A stretch of DNA of 17,643 nucleotides, from assembly GCA_002381865.1 (NCBI GenBank), contig DFYO01000064.1:1-17643 (forward strand), in the 5' to 3' direction. The position numbers were made by a program, and so were the translations under genes. This document shows positions 14,580 to 17,643 of the stretch, in pieces (within the stretch, counting starts at the first letter, position 1; each line of letters opens with the position of its first letter). Source of the DNA: Clostridiales bacterium UBA4080. Lineage in GTDB: Bacteria > Bacillota > Clostridia > Lachnospirales > Vallitaleaceae. Below the pieces are notes generated by a model. The model made no database searches. It was not told the origin of the DNA and was given only the letters and a program-made list of their open reading frames with translations.

Positions 14580-15071
14580 ATGAATGATTCCATGGTAAAG
14601 GACTTTCAAAACAGGATTGTCAATGCAAGCAGGGCAGAGCTTTTGTTAATCAATTATGAAATGCTTTTTGCAACTTTAGATCAGGCAATCGAAGGAATAG
14701 ATGAAGGCAATTCAACATTATTTAATAAGGCAATGACAAAATCCTCAAGACTGCTTCGTGAGCTGAGTGATAATCTGGATTTTCAATATGAGATATCTAA
14801 GGAATTAATGGCTTTATATATATTTGTTAACAAGCAATTTATAGATGCAACATTATCCATGGACAAGGAACCACTTATTAGCGGGAGACGGCTTTTAGAT
14901 AATATTTATAAGGGCTGGGTTGAAGCTAAGCAGCAGGACGACAAAAGCAGTAAGGATAAGAGCACAGTAATTGCTAATGGACAGAAGGTATATGCAGGAC
15001 TTACCTACGGTAAAGGGAACCTGAATGAAGTAGTATATGGAAATGAACAGCAAAGAGGCTTTAAAGCATAA
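14580..15071 (+). CDS. fliS: Flagellin export chaperone FliS
   Basis: 163 aa. The helical bundle of FliS is recognisable in residues 1-118: an N-terminal VNASRAELLLINYEMLFATL, a middle helix with SSRLLRELSDNLDF, then LMALYIFVNKQFIDATLSMD, and the closing WVEAKQ. FliS binds the disordered C-terminal D0 segment of flagellin in the cytosol and prevents premature polymerisation. It starts 10 bases after the flagellin stop behind ATAGGTGA, so the two are made together. The family is usually about 120-135 aa; the 45-residue tail here (polar, with VYAGLTYGKGNLNEVVYG) is an extension without a known role. A strong terminator follows. Confidence 0.88.
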   Translation: MNDSMVKDFQNRIVNASRAELLLINYEMLFATLDQAIEGIDEGNSTLFNKAMTKSSRLLRELSDNLDFQYEISKELMALYIFVNKQFIDATLSMDKEPLISGRRLLDNIYKGWVEAKQQDDKSSKDKSTVIANGQKVYAGLTYGKGNLNEVVYGNEQQRGFKA

Positions 15072-15076
15072 AAAAG

Positions 15077-15108
15077 AAAAGGATAAGTCAAAAGACTTAT
15101 CCTTTTTA
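15077..15108. terminator. Bidirectional intrinsic terminator between fliS and the ferredoxin gene
   Basis: Perfect 13-bp stem aaaaggataagtc / gacttatcctttt (15077-15089 and 15094-15106) with an AAAA loop. T-rich tails on both strands (tttttaatt on plus; ttttcttttttatg on minus) let it serve both convergent genes. Confidence 0.9.
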
Positions 15109-15133
15109 ATTGCTGTAATTAATTACAATGTAA

Positions 15134-15301
15134 TTATAGAGCTTGAGGTGCGTCAACTGGACATACGCCAGCACATGCGCCACAATCGATACATGCATCT
15201 TCATCAATTACATAAATGTCACCTGCAGTGATAGCGCTAACTGGACATTCTGATTCACAAGCTCCACAAGCGATACACTCTTCATTAATTCTATAAGCCA
15301 T
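15134..15301 (-). CDS. 2[4Fe-4S] ferredoxin
   Basis: 55 aa, the clostridial-type small ferredoxin. Two complete cluster motifs: CIACGACESECP (C9, C12, C15, C19) and CIDCGACAGVCP (C37, C40, C43, C47). The two halves show the internal duplication typical of this family. It is a low-potential one-electron carrier in the cytosol of anaerobes. The start at 15301 follows a strong GGGAGGTGT (15307-15315). It lies 74 bases downstream of the PFL-activase gene on the same strand, and has its own candidate promoter. It could supply the electron needed to cleave SAM in the activase; that pairing is inference, since clostridial ferredoxins have many partners. Confidence 0.96.
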   Translation of the reverse strand: MAYRINEECIACGACESECPVSAITAGDIYVIDEDACIDCGACAGVCPVDAPQAL

Positions 15302-15338
15302 TTCTTACACCTCCCAAGTTTTGTATAATACAAATAAT

Positions 15339-15367
15339 ATTTTAAACTATAGGAGGGTAATTTACAA
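15339..15367 (-). promoter_or_regulatory. Candidate sigma-A promoter of the ferredoxin gene
   Basis: On the minus strand: TTGTAA (15367-15362), 17-base spacer, TAAAAT (15344-15339), in the gap between the activase stop and the ferredoxin start. It would allow high ferredoxin expression independent of the activase. Confidence 0.5.
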
Positions 15368-15375
15368 GCAAATTT

Positions 15376-16116
15376 TTATAAAATAAATACTCTTAAATGG
15401 TTGTGATAAAAAATTTCTAAAACCTTTAGAAGCTCTCTTTCAGAAGGGGCAGGAATCTCTTGGAGGGTATATTCCCTATCAGCCTCATGCCATTTGTATT
15501 CGCAGTTTTTTTGAAAGGGAATAAGCTCAATTCTTTCTAAATTCTTAAAATTAGCAAGATGCTTTGAAAGTGCAGAAACCTCTTCGGGGTTATCAGTAAT
15601 ACCAGGAATAACTACATACCTTACCCAGAGTCTTTTATTAATCTGTTGGGTATAGTCTAAAAAGCTCAGGATAGTATCTAAATCACAGCCCACAGATTCC
15701 TTATAAAAGCTCTTGTTAAAGCCCTTAATATCCAAAATCACCAAATCAGTCCATTCTAAAAGCACATTTACAGAATCATTTAATATGGAGCCAGAGGTGG
15801 CAAGAGCAGTATGGATATTATTTTTTTTACAAAGCATAAAAAAGCTCAAGACAAAATCAGGCTGAAGAAGAGGCTCGCCGCCAGAAAAGGTTACACCTCC
15901 ATTTGAAAGCCTAAGCGTGGACTCGTAATTTTGCATATCCTCAAATAGAGCCTCAAGGGTATATTCCTTGCCCTTTTCAGCACTCCAGCTGTCTGGGGTA
16001 TTACAAAAAGAGCAATGCAGATTACAGCCTTCAAGAAAAACTGTATATCTGGCACCTGGGCCATTATTAAGTGCACAGGGCTTAATAGAGTGAATTTTTC
16101 CGACCTTTGAATCCAT
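15376..16116 (-). CDS. pflA: Pyruvate formate-lyase activating enzyme-like radical SAM protein
   Basis: 246 aa, the same length as E. coli PflA, and it aligns end to end. Cluster motif GCNLHCSFCNTPDSW (C31, C35, C38), GGVTFSGGEPLLQ (73-85), LVILDIKGFN (125-134), LWVRYVVIPGITD and a C-terminal IELIPF...KW...EYTL segment. PFL-activases use SAM to generate the glycyl radical on PFL. Two motifs deviate: the usual DGPGIR is NNGPGAR (17-23), and the LDTNG segment is LATSG (105-109), losing an aspartate reported to help bind a monovalent cation. There are no extra ferredoxin-like cysteines as in other glycyl-radical activases. No pfl gene is in the window, so the target is open. GGAGG lies 9 bases before the ATG. 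Confidence 0.83.
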   Translation of the reverse strand: MDSKVGKIHSIKPCALNNGPGARYTVFLEGCNLHCSFCNTPDSWSAEKGKEYTLEALFEDMQNYESTLRLSNGGVTFSGGEPLLQPDFVLSFFMLCKKNNIHTALATSGSILNDSVNVLLEWTDLVILDIKGFNKSFYKESVGCDLDTILSFLDYTQQINKRLWVRYVVIPGITDNPEEVSALSKHLANFKNLERIELIPFQKNCEYKWHEADREYTLQEIPAPSERELLKVLEIFYHNHLRVFIL

Positions 16117-16148
16117 ATTAATAAACCTCCAATCGGCAAATATTAGTT

Positions 16149-16177
16149 ATTACATAGTAAAAATATGTTTGTGGTAA
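16149..16177 (-). promoter_or_regulatory. Weak candidate promoter of the PFL-activase gene
   Basis: On the minus strand TTACCA (16177-16172), 17 bases, TGTAAT (16154-16149): 4/6 and 5/6 matches. It is the best I can find within 60 bases upstream of the start codon. Confidence 0.3.
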
Positions 16178-16234
16178 AGGAATAATTGCCCAAAGCATAG
16201 AAGCTTGTAATTCCTTGCTATTTAAAATAGATAT

Positions 16235-16271
16235 TTTGATATAGTATTGCTTTGACAAATACAATATCAAA
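16235..16271. promoter_or_regulatory. Large inverted repeat around the gntR promoter, probable operator
   Basis: Arms TTTGATATAGTATT (16235-16248) and AATACAATATCAAA (16258-16271) match as inverted repeats at 13 of 14 positions. The 9 bases between them contain the -35 TTGACA, and the right arm fills the promoter spacer. It lies upstream of the expected transcription start, so it acts as DNA rather than RNA. Autoregulation by the adjacent GntR protein is the simplest reading (inference). Confidence 0.6.
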
Positions 16272-16279
16272 GGTATACT
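16252..16279 (+). promoter_or_regulatory. Sigma-A promoter of the gntR-type regulator
   Basis: Consensus TTGACA (16252-16257), 16-base spacer, TATACT (16274-16279). The leader to the start codon is about 120 bases and holds only a small hairpin (CTGCAA/TTGCAG, 16347-16363). Confidence 0.75.
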
Positions 16280-16407
16280 TATATTATAACACAGCTTGGA
16301 ACAAATAATAAAGCGGTTAAATAAGTGAAGCTTTCAAAAAAAGAACCTGCAAGAGCTTTGCAGATAATAGCAGAGCCATCCTCACAAATGTGCAAGAGAG
16401 GTTATAT

Positions 16408-17106
16408 ATGAATCCGATTTACATTAAGGTTAAGAAAAAAATTCAAGATAAAATCAATGAGGGTATTTATAAGGCTGGAGAGAAAATTCCCTCAGAAAGA
16501 GAGCTGGCTAAGGAATATGGGGTAAGTCGTATGACTGCAAGACAGGCGGTTGAGGCGCTTAGCCATGAGAAAAGCGTATATCGGGAAAGAGGAAAGGGCA
16601 CCTTTGTTGCAGCAAAGCAATTTTCACAAAAAAATGTAAAGAGCTTCACACAAACGCTTGCGGAGCAAGGATATGAGCCCTTCACCCATATAATAGAATT
16701 TGCAATTGTCAGAAGCCTAAAAGAGATAAGCATTAAGATGGAACTGCCTTCGGAAACAGAATATTATAAGCTTAAAAGGCTCAGATTAGGCAACAATATC
16801 CCGATAGCTCTCGAAACAGTATATATACCTGTGCAGATGTGTCCAAAGCTGGAGCAAACCCAGTACTCTTTATATGACGAGCTAGAAAGAAAATACGGCT
16901 ATATTGTAGAAAGAGTTTCTAATGATATTGATGCGTGTATATCAACCAGACCCATGATGGAGCTGTTTCAGCTTCAAAAACCCAAAGCGCTTTTGAAAAT
17001 AAAAGGAGTAAGCTATACAACTGAGGGTGAGGCACTATTTTATGAAGAGTCCTATTACCGTTCAGATTTATATCGTTACCAGGTGGATATTTATAAAAGA
17101 AGATAA
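16408..17106 (+). CDS. GntR family transcriptional regulator, HutC subfamily (UTRA domain)
   Basis: 232 aa. Winged helix at 1-70: YIKVKKKIQDKINEGIY, KIPSERELAKEYGVSRMTAR (about 27-46, the recognition helix region), and the wing RERGKGTFVA. The C-terminal UTRA effector-binding fold spans about 85-232, with SFTQTLAEQGYEP at its start and GEALFYEESYYRSDLYRYQV near the end. HutC-type GntR proteins usually sense a small metabolite such as a sugar phosphate or an amino-acid derivative; the ligand here is not visible. ATG at 16408 follows AGAGAGG with 6-base spacing; an in-frame GTG 18 bases upstream has no site. It is divergent from the activase/ferredoxin pair and has a large palindrome at its promoter, so it may regulate itself and possibly its divergent neighbours. 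Confidence 0.93.
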   Translation: MNPIYIKVKKKIQDKINEGIYKAGEKIPSERELAKEYGVSRMTARQAVEALSHEKSVYRERGKGTFVAAKQFSQKNVKSFTQTLAEQGYEPFTHIIEFAIVRSLKEISIKMELPSETEYYKLKRLRLGNNIPIALETVYIPVQMCPKLEQTQYSLYDELERKYGYIVERVSNDIDACISTRPMMELFQLQKPKALLKIKGVSYTTEGEALFYEESYYRSDLYRYQVDIYKRR

Positions 17107-17120
17107 TGGGTATTTTTTTC

Positions 17121-17149
17121 TTGTAGTGACGGAAAAAGTGTATTATAAT
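17121..17149 (+). promoter_or_regulatory. Sigma-A promoter of the DUF1858 gene
   Basis: TTGTAG (17121-17126), 17-base spacer, TATAAT (17144-17149), only 15 bases after the regulator's stop codon. Followed by a strong TTAGGAGGAA Shine-Dalgarno. Confidence 0.65.
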
Positions 17150-17181
17150 AACTCTATTATATTTAGTTAGGAGGAAATGAA

Positions 17182-17385
17182 ATGGCTATAGTAACAAAAG
17201 AGATGATTATTGGTGATATTATCAGAATAGATCAAGGAATTATTCCTATTCTTATGCAGGCTGGAATGCACTGTGTTGGATGTCCTTCAGCACAAGGGGA
17301 ATCCCTTGAAGAAGCTTGTATGGTACATGGTATGGAAGTTTCAGGCTTAATAGATAATATTAATGCATATCTTCAAAGTAAATAA
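17182..17385 (+). CDS. DUF1858 domain-containing protein
   Basis: 67 aa. The KEMIIGDIIRIDQGIIPIL opening, the conserved GMHCVGCPSAQGESLEEAC motif (two cysteines in CVGC at about 31-34, a third near 46) and the helical end GLIDNINAYL mark the DUF1858 family. It is related to the N-terminal domain of ScdA/RIC-type iron-sulfur repair proteins and to hybrid-cluster-associated small proteins. The molecular role is not known; the CxxC suggests redox or metal chemistry. Its own promoter, strong ribosome binding site and terminator suggest a short abundant transcript. Confidence 0.88.
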   Translation: MAIVTKEMIIGDIIRIDQGIIPILMQAGMHCVGCPSAQGESLEEACMVHGMEVSGLIDNINAYLQSK

Positions 17386-17393
17386 TCAAGAAT

Positions 17394-17418
17394 AAAAAAG
17401 AGCGTAAGCTCTTTTTTT
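17394..17418 (+). terminator. Intrinsic terminator of the DUF1858 gene
   Basis: Stem aaaaaagagc / gctctttttt (17394-17403 and 17408-17417) with a GTAA loop, the T-run being part of the descending arm. Confidence 0.9.
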
Positions 17419-17596
17419 GTAGAATAGAAAAGCTTGACTAAAATGCATTTGGTACTTTTGCCGAAAAAAGACAAGCAGACAATCAATGTGTTATCAAATT
17501 ATCAGACTAACATTTTAAAGCAATACAGTATTTTAGTGATAAAAGATAAAAAATTTACATTTATGAAGTCTTTTATGTAAAATGAGCATATTTTTC

Positions 17597-17625
17597 TTGA
17601 TAATGATTTGAAAAAGTATTATACC
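17597..17625 (+). promoter_or_regulatory. Candidate promoter reading out of the window
   Basis: TTGATA (17597-17602), 17-base spacer, TATACC (17620-17625). The preceding stretch from 17419 holds no gene, but has a 7-bp inverted repeat TTTACAT...ATGTAAA (17554-17560, 17575-17581) that could be an operator. The gene it serves would start beyond the window. Confidence 0.45.
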
Positions 17626-17643
17626 TAGATTCTACGTCAGTAC

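Noticed and set aside
15037..15231. Plus-strand 64-residue frame after fliS
   Set aside because: It runs through the bidirectional terminator and antisense to the ferredoxin gene, which has two perfect cluster motifs.
16325..16411. 28-codon GTG frame in the gntR leader overlapping the start as ATGA
   Set aside because: No Shine-Dalgarno before the GTG and no recognisable content; the overlap can be chance.
1..17643. CRISPR array, insertion sequence, prophage or tRNA genes
   Set aside because: I found no repeat-spacer pattern, transposase, integrase, terminal inverted repeats or tRNA cloverleaf; the window reads as ordinary chromosomal backbone.

Overview
The window is AT-rich chromosomal DNA from an anaerobic, motile member of the Firmicutes, most likely class Clostridia. 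Evidence: strong AGGAGG ribosome binding sites, sigma-A promoters of TTGACA/TATAAT type, a large SRP RNA with an Alu domain, the classic Firmicute order tadA - SRP RNA - dnaX - ebfC - recR, three oxygen-sensitive radical SAM enzymes, a 2[4Fe-4S] ferredoxin, and a flagellin with sigma-28-type promoters. The exact genus cannot be told from the sequence alone.

Layout. (1) 1-2730: terminator of an off-window gene, a PIN-PhoH ATPase/RNase, the MTA/SAH nucleosidase mtnN on its own promoter, a small coupled membrane peptide and a terminator. (2) 2741-4804: a two-gene operon of a radical SAM/helix-hairpin-helix protein (TIGR03916-like) and a DUF4130/TIGR03915-like partner. Its promoter has a perfect LexA-type dyad between -35 and -10, so it looks like a DNA-damage-inducible repair operon. 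(3) 4931-5789, minus strand: an NrdG2-type radical SAM activase, divergent from tadA. (4) 5897-9750: tadA, the SRP RNA, and the dnaX-ebfC-recR replication/repair operon; dnaX carries an in-frame A AAA AAG heptamer. (5) 9767-15108: flagellar block with a 1028-residue FliK-like repeat protein, a 51-residue peptide, flagellin and FliS. The first and third genes have matching sigma-28 promoters. (6) 15134-16116, minus strand: ferredoxin and a divergent PFL-activase. (7) 16235-17418: a HutC-type GntR regulator with a large inverted repeat around its promoter, then a DUF1858 protein as an independent unit. (8) 17419-17643: no gene, but a promoter candidate reading out of the window.

Most interesting points: the SOS box on the radical SAM/DUF4130 pair, which ties an uncharacterised enzyme pair to DNA damage; the giant FliK-like protein in the sigma-28 regulon, with internal LP(I/L)(T/N) repeats and a 12-residue tandem repeat; the possible dnaX frameshift site; and the PFL-activase paralogue with substitutions in two otherwise conserved motifs.
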